Part shown: positions 9,749-18,103 of the stretch, piece by piece
Layout of the letters: every line of letters begins with the position of its first letter
Numbering within the stretch: position 1 is the first letter of the stretch
NCBI RefSeq assembly: GCF_030363035.1
Contig: NZ_JAUCMN010000008.1
Location: forward strand, 62,001-126,000
Source of the DNA: Curtobacterium caseinilyticum
Lineage (GTDB): Bacteria; Actinomycetota; Actinomycetes; Actinomycetales; Microbacteriaceae
Reading direction: 5' to 3'
Length of the DNA stretch: 64,000 nt
Position numbers and translations under genes: made by a program
The notes under the pieces: generated by a model
What the model saw: only the letters and a program-made list of their open reading frames with translations
Databases searched by the model: none
What the model was told of the DNA's origin: nothing

Positions 9749-10168
9749 GTGTCCGATCTCGAAGAGACCCTCGTCCTCGTCAAGCCCGACGGCGTCGCCC
9801 GCCAGCTCACCGGAGAGGTCCTCCGCCGGATCGAGGCCAAGGGCTACGAGATCGTCGACCTGAAGATGGTGACCGCCTCGCGCGAGCTCCTGGACTCCCA
9901 CTACGAGGAGCACCAGGGCAAGCCCTTCTTCGAGCCGCTCGTCGAGTTCATGCAGTCCGGTCCGGTCGTCGCCGTGCGCGTCGCGGGCAACGGCGTCATC
10001 GCGGGCTTCCGCTCGCTCGCCGGCACCACCGACCCGACCTCGGCCGCGCCGGGCACCATCCGTGGTGACCTCGGTCGTGACTGGGGCCTGAAGGTGCAGC
10101 AGAACCTCGTGCACGGCTCGGACTCCCCGGAGTCGGCCGCCCGCGAGCTCGCGCTCTGGTTCGCCTGA
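9749..10168 (+). CDS. ndk: Nucleoside diphosphate kinase
   Basis: Transfers the gamma phosphate between nucleoside tri- and diphosphates to balance NTP and dNTP pools (139 aa, normal length). Landmarks are ETLVLVKPDGVARQLTGEVL at the N-terminus and the catalytic histidine in NLVHGSDSPESAARE near residue 117. The start is GTG at 9749, preceded by AGGAG. It lies 26 bp after DUF4233 and is probably in the ileS-folC operon. Confidence 0.97.
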   Translation: MSDLEETLVLVKPDGVARQLTGEVLRRIEAKGYEIVDLKMVTASRELLDSHYEEHQGKPFFEPLVEFMQSGPVVAVRVAGNGVIAGFRSLAGTTDPTSAAPGTIRGDLGRDWGLKVQQNLVHGSDSPESAARELALWFA

Positions 10169-10193
10169 TCGACGGAAGCGGAGCACCGACGCG

Positions 10194-11045
10194 ATGACGA
10201 ACAACGACCGACCCACCAAGAACGAGCGTCGCCAGCACGCCCGTGAGGTCGCCCGCCAGCGGGCCGACGCCGAGAAGCGTCGCAAGCGCCGCAACAAGTG
10301 GTTCCTCCAGGGCGGCATCGGCCTGGGCATCGTGGCCGTCGCGGCGATCATCGCGATCGTCGCGGTGAACGTGAACAACGGTGGGGGGACGACCTCGGCT
10401 GCCGGCCCGAAGAACATGGTCACCGGCGGCATCCAGTTCACCGGCGGCGACGGCAAGATCGCGCCCGTCACGACCAGTGGGGTCTCCGCGGACGGCACGC
10501 CCTCCCCGGTCGCGACCGCCGACAGTGACGGCAAGGTCAAGGTCGTCGAGTACGTCGACTGGGCCTGCCCGGTGTGCAAGCAGTTCGAGGGCGCCTACGC
10601 CGACCAGATCACGGACTTCGTGAAGAACGGTCAGGCGACGCTCGAGATCCACCCGGTGTCGATCCTCGACCGCAGCTACCTCGGCTCGCGCTACGCGAGC
10701 CGCGCCGCGAACGCCGCGATGTGCGTGGCGAACTACGCGCCGGACAAGTTCCTCGACGTGCAGACCCAGTTCTTCGAGAAGCAGCCGGAAGAGGGCACGA
10801 AGGGCCTGACCAACGCCGAGATCGCCGACCTGGTGAAGGCCGGCGGTGCGACGGGCTCCGACGTCTCCGAGTGCCTGTCGAACGAGACGTACAAGGGCTG
10901 GGTGACGAAGATCACGAACCAGGTCACGAACGACCCCGCCGTCGCCGGCCCGCAGGGCTTCGGCACGCCGACCATCCTGGTGAACGGGCAGCGCGTGGGC
11001 ACGCTCACCGACGTGGTGCCGACCATCCAGGCCGCGATCGAGTAG
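10194..11045 (+). CDS. Membrane-anchored DsbA-family thioredoxin-fold protein
   Basis: Predicted extracytoplasmic thiol oxidoreductase (283 aa). A highly charged cytoplasmic N-terminus (about residues 1-35) precedes one TM anchor (about 37-58), then a linker and a thioredoxin fold. The redox motif is C125-P-V-C128 in WACPVCKQFEG. The segment GFGTPTILVNGQRV near the C-terminus supplies the cis-proline loop (TPT). This matches actinobacterial DsbA-like proteins that introduce disulfides into secreted proteins. The VKOR-family gene facing it at 11636-12244 is the expected re-oxidising partner. The gene is 25 bp after ndk and ends in a strong hairpin terminator. Confidence 0.9.
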   Translation: MTNNDRPTKNERRQHAREVARQRADAEKRRKRRNKWFLQGGIGLGIVAVAAIIAIVAVNVNNGGGTTSAAGPKNMVTGGIQFTGGDGKIAPVTTSGVSADGTPSPVATADSDGKVKVVEYVDWACPVCKQFEGAYADQITDFVKNGQATLEIHPVSILDRSYLGSRYASRAANAAMCVANYAPDKFLDVQTQFFEKQPEEGTKGLTNAEIADLVKAGGATGSDVSECLSNETYKGWVTKITNQVTNDPAVAGPQGFGTPTILVNGQRVGTLTDVVPTIQAAIE

Positions 11046-11060
11046 CGGCACGAACTGCGC

Positions 11061-11097
11061 GAGGCCCCGCGCTCCCGATCCGGGAGCGCGGGGCCTC
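11061..11097 (+). terminator. Intrinsic terminator after the dsbA-like gene
   Basis: Perfect 17-bp stem (11061-11077 with 11081-11097) around a 3-nt loop, 15 bp after the stop codon. The stem is very GC-rich and only a short GTCGTA follows, which is typical of high-GC actinobacterial terminators. Confidence 0.85.
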
Positions 11098-11635
11098 GTC
11101 GTACCCGGGGCGCGCGGGGGTGGCACGCGTGCCAGGTCGATCCGGGCGTGCTGTGTGGATCCGGGTGTACCTGGCGCATCGGTTGCACCGGGTACGCCCG
11201 TTCCCGCCTTGCATCGCGTGTGTCATGGGAAGGATCGGGTGCGCACGGGTCCCGCTGGGGTGGAGCGGAACACCTGTCCGGTCCGGGCGTCCCTGGTCGA
11301 ATCGGGCTCCCTGGTCGAACAGGGACCCCAGGGACGCCCGGGAACACCAGCCATCCAGGGTGTCCTGGGAAGGATCGGTTCACGGGGTCAGCCGGCTCGG
11401 CGGATGCAGTGCCGAGTGCCGGGGGCAGAGCACTCGTGAGCACGGGAGGACCCGAGCGCAGCGCGAGTGCGGAGCACGCGCGGCCGGAACGCTGGCCGAG
11501 CGGGCAGGACACGCCGTCGGCGAGCCGGGCGAGGGCACTTCCCGTCGCCGGAGATCGCCGAGCGTGACCGATCTGGCCCGCCCGGCGGACACCGGCGCAC
11601 GAACCGAGGCTCGACGAGCCGTCAGCGCATCGGCG
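11098..11635. other. 538-bp gap with degenerate repeats and a collagen-like reading frame
   Basis: No confident gene. One plus-strand open frame (11148-11567) contains a Gly-X-Y-like stretch at about 11276-11390 reading GPGVPGRIGLPGRTGTPGTPG then NTSHPGCPGKD. It has no signal peptide or clear ribosome site. Its codons (CCT, GGT, CCA, ACA) differ from neighbouring genes. The DNA holds direct repeats: CCCTGGTCGAA twice, and GGGAAGGATCGG twice. It may be a decayed collagen-like gene or simply repeated spacer DNA. Confidence 0.4.
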
Positions 11636-12244
11636 TCAGAAGGGGAGCGTCGTGAGCACCCGGGGGAAGACGATCAGGATGCAGACCACGACCACGGCGT
11701 AGTTCGCCAGCACGAACGCCCACGAGTACGGCAGCAGCGTGCGCCCGACCCGCTGGACCCCGGCGCCGAACCGACCCTGCGCGGCGTTCCAGATCGTGAA
11801 GATCCAGAACATCGGGATCGTCACCGACCACACGAGCAGGCACCACGGGCACAGGTACCCGATGACCCAGACGGTCTGCGTGAACAGCCACGTGACGAAC
11901 ACCCACGCCAGGAACACGCCCGCGTTGAACAGGACCCAGAACCACCGGTGGCCGTTCCGCATCCCGGCGAGCAGCATCACGCCGACGGCGATCGGAGCGA
12001 CGAAGCCCATCACGCCGAGGAGCGGGTTCGGGAACCCGAAGAGTGACCCCTGCCAGCTCGTCATCACCTGCGAGCAGTTCACGAAGGGGCTGACGTCGCA
12101 GCTCAGCGCCTTCGTCGGGTTCTCGTACTTCGCGAACTCGTCGATCACGAGGTTGAACGCGGCGAAGAGGCCCACCGCACCGGTCACGATCAGGAAGACC
12201 GCCATGGCCACGGGCCGGCGGTACGTGGTTGCGCTCGTGCTCAC
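11636..12244 (-). CDS. Vitamin K epoxide reductase (VKOR) family protein
   Basis: Integral membrane thiol oxidoreductase (202 aa) that passes electrons from DsbA-like partners to quinone. It has four or five TM helices. The cysteines are as expected for bacterial VKOR: a loop pair in LSCDVSPFVNCSQV and the active-site CxxC in YLCPWCLLVW. The NPLLGVMGF and WQGSLFGFP segments are also family-typical. The start is uncertain: GTG at 12244 is preceded by GATGAT plus 6 nt (possible leaderless -10), while a GTG at 12274 is also in frame. It converges on the dsbA-like gene, so the two probably form one folding system transcribed separately. Confidence 0.9.
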   Translation of the reverse strand: MSTSATTYRRPVAMAVFLIVTGAVGLFAAFNLVIDEFAKYENPTKALSCDVSPFVNCSQVMTSWQGSLFGFPNPLLGVMGFVAPIAVGVMLLAGMRNGHRWFWVLFNAGVFLAWVFVTWLFTQTVWVIGYLCPWCLLVWSVTIPMFWIFTIWNAAQGRFGAGVQRVGRTLLPYSWAFVLANYAVVVVCILIVFPRVLTTLPF

Positions 12245-12292
12245 GGCGTCATCATCGCATGCCCGTTCCGGCACTTCCCTGGCACCTCGTGC

Positions 12293-12579
12293 GACAATGA
12301 CAGGAGTCGCACGGCCGATCCGTGCGACGAGAGAGCTTCCCGGGCGCAGCCCGGGCGATCAGGTGCGGTGAGAGCGCGCCGTGACCGGGACTCGCGTCAC
12401 CTGGGACGTCGAGCCGGTCGGGCCGGGTGCCCGACACGGAGCGGCACGGACCACAACGCCACGAGGACGCGGACCGGTCACAAGACAACGAACGCGGGGG
12501 CGTGGACGCCACCCGTGACAACCACAGAATTCCCGCCGTCCGTCAGGGCGCGAGTGGGGCCGAGGAGTGCACCAGATCC
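12293..12579 (+). promoter_or_regulatory. Structured 5' leader of the RNase E gene
   Basis: A plausible -10 (GACAAT, 12293-12298) is followed by about 275 nt without a convincing gene before the ATG at 12580. Two perfect hairpins open the leader: GTCGCACGG/CCGTGCGAC (12306-12314 with 12320-12328) and CCCGGGC/GCCCGGG (12339-12345 with 12349-12355). E. coli RNase E regulates its own mRNA through a structured leader; a similar role here is inference. The gap between VKOR and rne is otherwise empty. Confidence 0.5.
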
Positions 12580-15500
12580 ATGGTGGAGCAGAACACCGAC
12601 AACCCGAACAACGAAGAAGTCGCACCGAAGCGCCGGGGCCGCCTGTTCGGCAGCCGCCGCGCTCGGTCCACCGGCCAGGAGGCCCGTGGTGACGTCGACG
12701 AGACGACCCAGGACGTCGAGACGGTCGCCCTGACCGACGACGCCCCGTCGGACGAGCAGGTCGGGGTCGACGAGGTGGCCGCGGCCGACGAGTCGATCGC
12801 CCCGACCTCGCCGGACGCCGTGCCGGCGTCGGCCGAGGTCCCGGTGCCCGTCGAGGTCGAGCAGGTCGCATCGTCGACCGCCGAGCCGCAGGACGTCTCG
12901 ACCGTGACCGGCAGCCAGCCGGTGGTCGGGTCGAGCGCTGCCGGATCGACCGCGGACGTCGTCACCGCCGCCGCGACGCACGCGACCACGACGGAGCCGG
13001 CCACGGCTGCTGCCGTCCCTGCTGCCGGGTCGACGCCCGCGACGGAGGCGACCCCCGCCTCCCGTCCCGAGCCCGAGTCGGCGCCGGATGCCGGGGAGAC
13101 CACCGCACCCGAGGCGTTCGTGCCGAAGGCGACGAGCACCCTGTCCCTGATCTTCCACGCGCCGGTGCTGCCGGCGCTGCCGGACCGACCCTTCCGTGCC
13201 GAGCGTGACGACGAGCCCGACGACGAGGACGACGACGAGCAGGGCCACGGCCGTCGTCGCTCGCGCCGTCGGGGGAGCAGCGCCGACCGCCAGGAGCGCG
13301 GCGTCCGCGAGCCCCGCGACCACCAGGAGCCGCGCCGCCGTGAGCGCGAGCGTGAGCGTGAGCCCGAGCTCATCACCGAGCCGCAGCGCATCAAGGGCTC
13401 GACGCGCCTCGAGGCGAAGAAGCAGCGTCGACGTGACGGCCGTGACGCCGGTCGGCGTCGCACGGTGATCACCGAGGACGAGTTCCTCGCTCGCCGCGAG
13501 AGCGTCGACCGCCAGATGATCGTCCGGTCGAGCTCCTCGAAGATCGAGATCGGCGTGCTCGAGGACAACGTCCTCGCGGAGCACTACGTCACCAAGTCGC
13601 ACAACGTCTCGCTGATCGGCAACGTGTACCTCGGCAAGGTGCAGAACGTGCTGCCCTCGATGGAGGCGGCGTTCGTCGACATCGGCCGCGGTCGCAACGC
13701 CGTGCTGTACGCGGGCGAGGTGGACTGGAACTCGGTCGACACCGGCAACCACGGCCGCCGCATCGAGGCAGCCCTCAAGCCGGGCGACAAGGTCCTCGTC
13801 CAGGTCACGAAGGACCCGGTCGGCCACAAGGGCGCCCGCCTGACCTCGCAGGTCTCCCTGCCGGGCCGCTACCTGGTCTACGTACCGAACGGCTCGATGA
13901 ACGGCATCTCGCGCAAGCTGCCCGACACCGAGCGTGCGCGCCTGAAGAAGATCCTCAAGGAGGTCCTGCCGGAGCACGCGGGCGTCATCGTGCGCACCGC
14001 TGCCGAGGGCGCGACCGAGGAGCAGCTCACCCGCGACGTGCAGCGGCTGACCAGCCAGTGGGACGCGATCCAGAAGAAGGTCGCGAACGGCCAGGCCCCG
14101 GTCATGCTGCACTCGGAGCCGGACCTGCTCGTCAAGATCGTGCGGGACGTCTTCAACGAGGACTTCACGAAGCTGATCATCGACGGCGACGCCGCCCGCG
14201 GGGTCATCGAGGACTACCTCGACGCCGTGGCGCCCGACCTCAAGGACCGCGTCGAGGTCTACGACGGCCCGGACTCGTTCGAGGAGTACCGGCTCAACGA
14301 GCAGATCGAGAAGGCCCTCGACCGCAAGGTGTGGCTGCCCTCCGGTGGCTCGCTCGTGATCGACCGCACCGAGGCCATGACGGTCGTCGACGTCAACACG
14401 GGGAAGTTCGTCGGTTCCGGCGGCAACCTCGAGGAGACCGTCACGAAGAACAACCTCGAGGCCGCCGAGGAGATCGTCCGCCAGCTCCGTCTGCGCGACA
14501 TCGGCGGCATCATCGTCATCGACTTCATCGACATGGTGCTCGAGTCGAACCGTGACCTCGTGCTCCGTCGACTCGTCGAGTGCCTGAGCCGCGACCGCAC
14601 GAAGCACCAGGTCGCCGAGGTCACCTCGCTCGGCCTCGTGCAGATGACCCGCAAGAAGATCGGCGTCGGCCTCCGCGAGTCCCTCGACGAGGTCAACGCG
14701 AAGGTCAACGACAACAACGCCGACCCCGGGCCCTCCAAGGGGCGTCGGAAGAGCCGCGGCAACGCGGGCGCGAACGGCGGCAACGGCAACGGCGGCAGCT
14801 CCGGCGGGTCGGGCAACGGCTCGACCGGTGGGAACGCCCAGTCGTCGCAGGCGCACCAGATCACCGAGGACGTCAAGAACGCGCTCTCGCGGATCGCGGC
14901 GTCGACCCTGCCCCACGAGGAGGCGGCAGCCGGGGTGACCGGTGTCGCGGCGCCTCGCGGTGGCGCCGGTTCCGCCTCGGCCGCGTCGCCGGTCTCCGCG
15001 GCGTCACCGACCTCGGCACCCGAGCAGTCGGCAGCACCGGACCAGGCAGCGTCGCCGCAGGCGGACGGTCAGGACGGTGCCGGCCAGCACGGCGAGCAGT
15101 CCTCCGGGTCGAAGCGTCGACGTCGTCGTGGTGGTCGGGGCGCGGGCAGCGCCGGTGGCGAGCAGGCCGCGGCGAGCGGCCAGACCGCGTCCGACGACCA
15201 GGCCTCGTCCGGCGACCAGGCGCCCCAGGCGCCCCAGGCGTCCGTGGCCGACACGGCCGCGCAGGCCCCGTCCGCGTCCACCGCTCCGAGCGCAGTCGCT
15301 GAGCCCGAGGCCGCGCCGGCGAAGAGCGCCGCACCCGCCCGTCGACGGGTGAGCTCGAGCGCGCCGGTGACCCCGTCCGAGAACACGGTGGCGATCCTCG
15401 ACATCCCGGTTGCGGTGACCAAGCGTGAGCCGCGGCAGGTGCGCGACGACGCCGAGTCGCTGCTCGACTCCGTGCTGCAGGCGCTCCCGGAGCCGAAGCA

Positions 15501-15612
15501 GCCCGGTCAGGGCCGGTCGCGCTCGCGTCGCGTGTCCTCGCCGAGCATCAGCGCACCGGCCTCCTCCGGGGACGACGCGCAGGACGACGGCTCCGTGATC
15601 GTGGGGAGCTGA
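12580..15612 (+). CDS. rne: Ribonuclease E/G family endoribonuclease
   Basis: Single-strand endoribonuclease for mRNA decay and rRNA processing (1010 aa). In order: a long acidic/Ala-rich disordered N-terminus, Arg-rich patches (RRRSRRRG), an S1-like domain near residues 330-430 (NVYLGKVQNVLPSMEAAFVDIG), the 5'-sensor and DNase I-like catalytic part with MTVVDVNTGKFVG and the second acidic site in IIVIDFIDM, then a Gly/Asn/Ser-rich linker and a disordered C-terminus. After the VQMTRKKIGVGL segment the CPxCxG-type zinc-link seen in most RNase E/G proteins is missing. GAGGAG at 12562-12567 supports the ATG at 12580; a frame extension upstream lacks support. Confidence 0.93.
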   Translation: MVEQNTDNPNNEEVAPKRRGRLFGSRRARSTGQEARGDVDETTQDVETVALTDDAPSDEQVGVDEVAAADESIAPTSPDAVPASAEVPVPVEVEQVASSTAEPQDVSTVTGSQPVVGSSAAGSTADVVTAAATHATTTEPATAAAVPAAGSTPATEATPASRPEPESAPDAGETTAPEAFVPKATSTLSLIFHAPVLPALPDRPFRAERDDEPDDEDDDEQGHGRRRSRRRGSSADRQERGVREPRDHQEPRRREREREREPELITEPQRIKGSTRLEAKKQRRRDGRDAGRRRTVITEDEFLARRESVDRQMIVRSSSSKIEIGVLEDNVLAEHYVTKSHNVSLIGNVYLGKVQNVLPSMEAAFVDIGRGRNAVLYAGEVDWNSVDTGNHGRRIEAALKPGDKVLVQVTKDPVGHKGARLTSQVSLPGRYLVYVPNGSMNGISRKLPDTERARLKKILKEVLPEHAGVIVRTAAEGATEEQLTRDVQRLTSQWDAIQKKVANGQAPVMLHSEPDLLVKIVRDVFNEDFTKLIIDGDAARGVIEDYLDAVAPDLKDRVEVYDGPDSFEEYRLNEQIEKALDRKVWLPSGGSLVIDRTEAMTVVDVNTGKFVGSGGNLEETVTKNNLEAAEEIVRQLRLRDIGGIIVIDFIDMVLESNRDLVLRRLVECLSRDRTKHQVAEVTSLGLVQMTRKKIGVGLRESLDEVNAKVNDNNADPGPSKGRRKSRGNAGANGGNGNGGSSGGSGNGSTGGNAQSSQAHQITEDVKNALSRIAASTLPHEEAAAGVTGVAAPRGGAGSASAASPVSAASPTSAPEQSAAPDQAASPQADGQDGAGQHGEQSSGSKRRRRRGGRGAGSAGGEQAAASGQTASDDQASSGDQAPQAPQASVADTAAQAPSASTAPSAVAEPEAAPAKSAAPARRRVSSSAPVTPSENTVAILDIPVAVTKREPRQVRDDAESLLDSVLQALPEPKQPGQGRSRSRRVSSPSISAPASSGDDAQDDGSVIVGS

Positions 15613-15613
15613 C

Positions 15614-16780
15614 GTGACCGACGCGGGGGACCCCCGCGGTCGGCAGCAGGACCGCGGGTACTACGGTGCGGGCTGGTCACAGCCCGCACCGCCCGCCGCC
15701 GGACAGCCGGGTGGCCCCGCCTGGGGCGGTCAGCAGCAGCCCACGCAGCAGCAACCCGCGCAGCAGCAGGACGGTCAGCAGCAGTACGGACAGCAGCAGT
15801 ACGGACAGCCGTACGGCGAGCAGTCGTCCGGCCAGCCGCAGCAGCCGGCGCCCCAGCAGCAGCCGCCGTCGCGGGCGTCCCGTCGGTCGTCGGACCCACG
15901 CCGTGCGTTCGCGCCGGGTGCCTCGGTCGCGAACACCACCGGGGCACTCATCGCCGTCGTGTCGATCGTGCTCGTCGAGTTCGTCTCCGGGGTCCTCGGG
16001 CTGCTCGGCACCTCGCTCGTGGTGCACCCGTTCTCGACGTACGGCACCGGCGCGAGCCTGCTCGGCAGCTTCGTCTCGGGCGTCTTCGCGTCGCCCTTCC
16101 CGTTCTACGCGGGAGCCTTCCTCGCGCTGGCCTTCCTGACGCCGATCGCCCGACGCAGCCCGCTCCCGACGGTGCTCCTGCGCGCCGTGCTCGCCGGTGC
16201 CGCGGGTACGGTCGCCCTGGCGCTCGTCGGTGTGTTCACGGGGTCGTACGCGGCCGTCCGCACGGGATCCGGGGCGCGCCTGGTGATCGACGTGCTCACC
16301 GGTCCGCTGCAGGAGGGCGTGCCCTTCACCCTCATGCTCCTGGCGACGGCGACCGTCGCGTGGCTCTGGCTCGGACGTCCCCGTGGCGGCCGTGCGGCAC
16401 AGCGCTCCGGTGCGGGACGGCCGGGGACGGTGCGACCGGCCGACGCCGTGCCCCCGTCGACCGTGCAGCACGTTCCGGGGCCGTCCGGGCTGCACCAGGG
16501 CGGTCCGACGTACGGCGCGCAGCCGCAGCACGGGCAGCCGGGCCAGCAGGCGCAGCCGGGCCCGTACGGCGTGCAGCCGCAGCACGGGCAGCCGGGCCAG
16601 CAGGCGCAGCCGGGCCCGTACGGGCAGCAGGCGCAGCCGGGCGCGCACGACCGGCACGCGCAGCCGGGCCGGTACGGGCAGCAGGGGCCCCAGCAGGGCC
16701 CGGCCGACCAGCAGCAGCCGTCCGGTGACCGCGAGCACACGCAGCGTCCCGACGACCGCTGGGCACCGCCGACGCGCTGA
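15614..16780 (+). CDS. Gln-rich four-helix membrane protein of unknown function
   Basis: The 388-aa product has a Gln/Tyr-rich N-terminus (about residues 1-95 with QQYGQQQYGQPYG), about four TM helices between residues 108 and 255, and a C-terminal tail built from tandem GQQAQPGPYG and VQPQHGQPG units. The GTG start directly follows the rne stop, so it is likely co-transcribed with RNase E. I recognise no domain. The repeated tail resembles low-complexity tails of other actinobacterial membrane proteins. The repeated codons keep the reading frame, which supports real coding. A physical link to RNase E at the membrane is speculation. Confidence 0.8.
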   Translation: MTDAGDPRGRQQDRGYYGAGWSQPAPPAAGQPGGPAWGGQQQPTQQQPAQQQDGQQQYGQQQYGQPYGEQSSGQPQQPAPQQQPPSRASRRSSDPRRAFAPGASVANTTGALIAVVSIVLVEFVSGVLGLLGTSLVVHPFSTYGTGASLLGSFVSGVFASPFPFYAGAFLALAFLTPIARRSPLPTVLLRAVLAGAAGTVALALVGVFTGSYAAVRTGSGARLVIDVLTGPLQEGVPFTLMLLATATVAWLWLGRPRGGRAAQRSGAGRPGTVRPADAVPPSTVQHVPGPSGLHQGGPTYGAQPQHGQPGQQAQPGPYGVQPQHGQPGQQAQPGPYGQQAQPGAHDRHAQPGRYGQQGPQQGPADQQQPSGDREHTQRPDDRWAPPTR

Positions 16781-16933
16781 CGGGGCGGCTGACGGTGCCG
16801 AGCACCACGTCGACCACGGGACCGGCGCGGGGGAGCCGGCCAGGTGCGCCCGGTCGGCCGACCGCCGAGGCGCTCGCACGCTGACGGAGGCGGGGCGGGC
16901 CTCCCGGCCGTCGTCGTCCCCGCTCGCCGCGCG

Positions 16934-16954
16934 CCCCGCCGACGCGCGGCGGGG
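16934..16954. terminator. Hairpin between convergent genes
   Basis: Perfect 8-bp GC stem, CCCCGCCG (16934-16941) with CGGCGGGG (16947-16954), around a 5-nt loop. It sits between the membrane protein gene and the oppositely oriented DUF4031 gene, so it could terminate both. Confidence 0.6.
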
Positions 16955-16970
16955 TGACGCGGACGTGTGG

Positions 16971-17243
16971 TCAGCGCGTGCGCTTGTCGCGCTGCGCGAC
17001 CCGCAGGCCGCTCCGGATGAGCCGCAGCACCAGTTCGCGACCGGTCACCGCCGTGGCCCCCGCCGCGACGAGTTCGTCGTACCGTGCGAGCGGCACGTCG
17101 TAGTGGTCGTGGTCGAACGCGCGGCGCGGGATGCCCGTGCGTTCGGCGAAGGCGTGGAGCTCGTCGTAGGATGCGTCACTGACGAGGTGCGACCAGACGG
17201 TGTCGTGGGCGGGCCACGTCGGCGGGTCGATCAACACGGTCAC
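16971..17243 (-). CDS. DUF4031 domain-containing protein
   Basis: Small soluble protein (90 aa) of unknown function. The whole sequence matches the DUF4031 pattern: TVLIDPPTWPAHDTVWSHLVS at the N-terminus (shown here at its limit), a SYDELHAFA segment, then GIPRRAFDHDHYDVP. The conserved Asp, His and Trp residues suggest a catalytic or metal-binding role, but none is established. The start is GTG at 17243. It is monocistronic and divergent from rplU. Confidence 0.85.
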   Translation of the reverse strand: MTVLIDPPTWPAHDTVWSHLVSDASYDELHAFAERTGIPRRAFDHDHYDVPLARYDELVAAGATAVTGRELVLRLIRSGLRVAQRDKRTR

Positions 17244-17269
17244 GTGAGCAATCGTACGTGTGTCGCCGT

Positions 17270-17299
17270 TTGACCGGACCCGGGGGCATCGAGTATTCT
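17270..17299 (+). promoter_or_regulatory. Sigma-70-type promoter of rplU-rpmA
   Basis: TTGACC (17270-17275), an 18-bp spacer, then TATTCT (17294-17299). This is one of the best housekeeping promoters in the window and leaves a 5' leader of about 115 nt before rplU, within which an L21-type autoregulatory element is possible but not identifiable by eye. Confidence 0.7.
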
Positions 17300-17421
17300 C
17301 GATCCCTGGTGTCAGCGGGCCGTTCTGCCTGCGTCGCCGATCGGGCCCGGCCTCCGGGAGCCGCTCGTGCAGAAGTGGGCACCCGAGACTTCCCTCAAGC
17401 AGAGTACGTAAGGAATTCCAC

Positions 17422-17730
17422 GTGGTTTACGCAGTAGTGCGCGCCGGCGGCCGTCAGGAGAAGGTCGAGGTCGGCACGATCCTCACGATCGACCGTGCCA
17501 AGGCCGACGACAAGGGCAACATCGACCTCGCCCCGGTGCTCCTCGTGGACGGTGACACGATCACGTCGGCGGCCTCCGAGCTCGCGAACGTGACCGTCAC
17601 CGCCCAGGTGCTCGAGGACCTCCGCGGTCCCAAGGTCGTCATCCAGAAGTTCAAGAACAAGACCGGGTACAAGAAGCGTCAGGGTTTCCGCGCTGAGCTG
17701 ACCCGCGTCAAGATCACCTCGATCGCGTAA
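17422..17730 (+). CDS. rplU: 50S ribosomal protein L21
   Basis: Structural protein of the large ribosomal subunit (102 aa, normal length). [17 protein letters not shown] at the N-terminus and the C-terminal [16 protein letters not shown] with the following LTRVKI are diagnostic of bL21. The start is GTG at 17422, preceded by AAGGA. Order rplU-rpmA-obg is conserved in bacteria, and rpmA follows after 14 bp. Confidence 0.98.
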   Translation: MVYAVVRAGGRQEKVEVGTILTIDRAKADDKGNIDLAPVLLVDGDTITSAASELANVTVTAQVLEDLRGPKVVIQKFKNKTGYKKRQGFRAELTRVKITSIA

Positions 17731-17744
17731 GGCGGGAGTAGAAG

Positions 17745-17996
17745 ATGGCACACAAGAAGGGTGCGAGCTCCACTCGCAACGGTCGTGACTCGAACGCACA
17801 GCGCCTCGGCGTGAAGCGTTTCGGTGGCGAGGTCGTCAACGCCGGCGAGATCATCCTCCGCCAGCGTGGTACCCACTTCCACCCGGGCGCCAACGTCGGC
17901 CGCGGTGGCGACGACACGCTGTTCGCCCTCTCGGCCGGTTCGGTCGAGTTCGGCACCAAGGGCGGCCGCAAGGTCGTCAACATCGTCAACGCGTAA
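17745..17996 (+). CDS. rpmA: 50S ribosomal protein L27
   Basis: Large-subunit protein whose N-terminus reaches the peptidyl transferase centre (83 aa). [20 protein letters not shown] and [17 protein letters not shown] are diagnostic. There is no Firmicutes-type cleavable N-terminal extension. It is co-transcribed with rplU and ends before a strong terminator. Confidence 0.98.
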   Translation: MAHKKGASSTRNGRDSNAQRLGVKRFGGEVVNAGEIILRQRGTHFHPGANVGRGGDDTLFALSAGSVEFGTKGGRKVVNIVNA

Positions 17997-18018
17997 CACC
18001 AGCGACGACAGACTCTGC

Positions 18019-18057
18019 GGGAGGGGCGGGCCACGTGCCCGCCCCTCCCGTTCTTTC
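18019..18057 (+). terminator. Intrinsic terminator after rpmA
   Basis: Perfect 13-bp stem (18019-18031 with 18037-18049) around CACGT, followed by GTTCTTTCG. The T-rich tail makes it the most classical terminator in the window. Confidence 0.9.
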
Positions 18058-18069
18058 GTGCAACACCCG

Positions 18070-18085
18070 TGCAAGACCTCTTGCA
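18070..18085. repeat. Short perfect palindrome upstream of obg
   Basis: TGCAAGA-CC-TCTTGCA, with 7-bp arms, 18 bp before the obg ATG. The bases around it repeat TGCAACACC (18060-18068 and 18082-18090). It is A/T-richer than its surroundings. It could be an operator or an mRNA hairpin near the obg ribosome site. Confidence 0.5.
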
Positions 18086-18103
18086 ACACCTAGGAGTGGA
18101 CCC

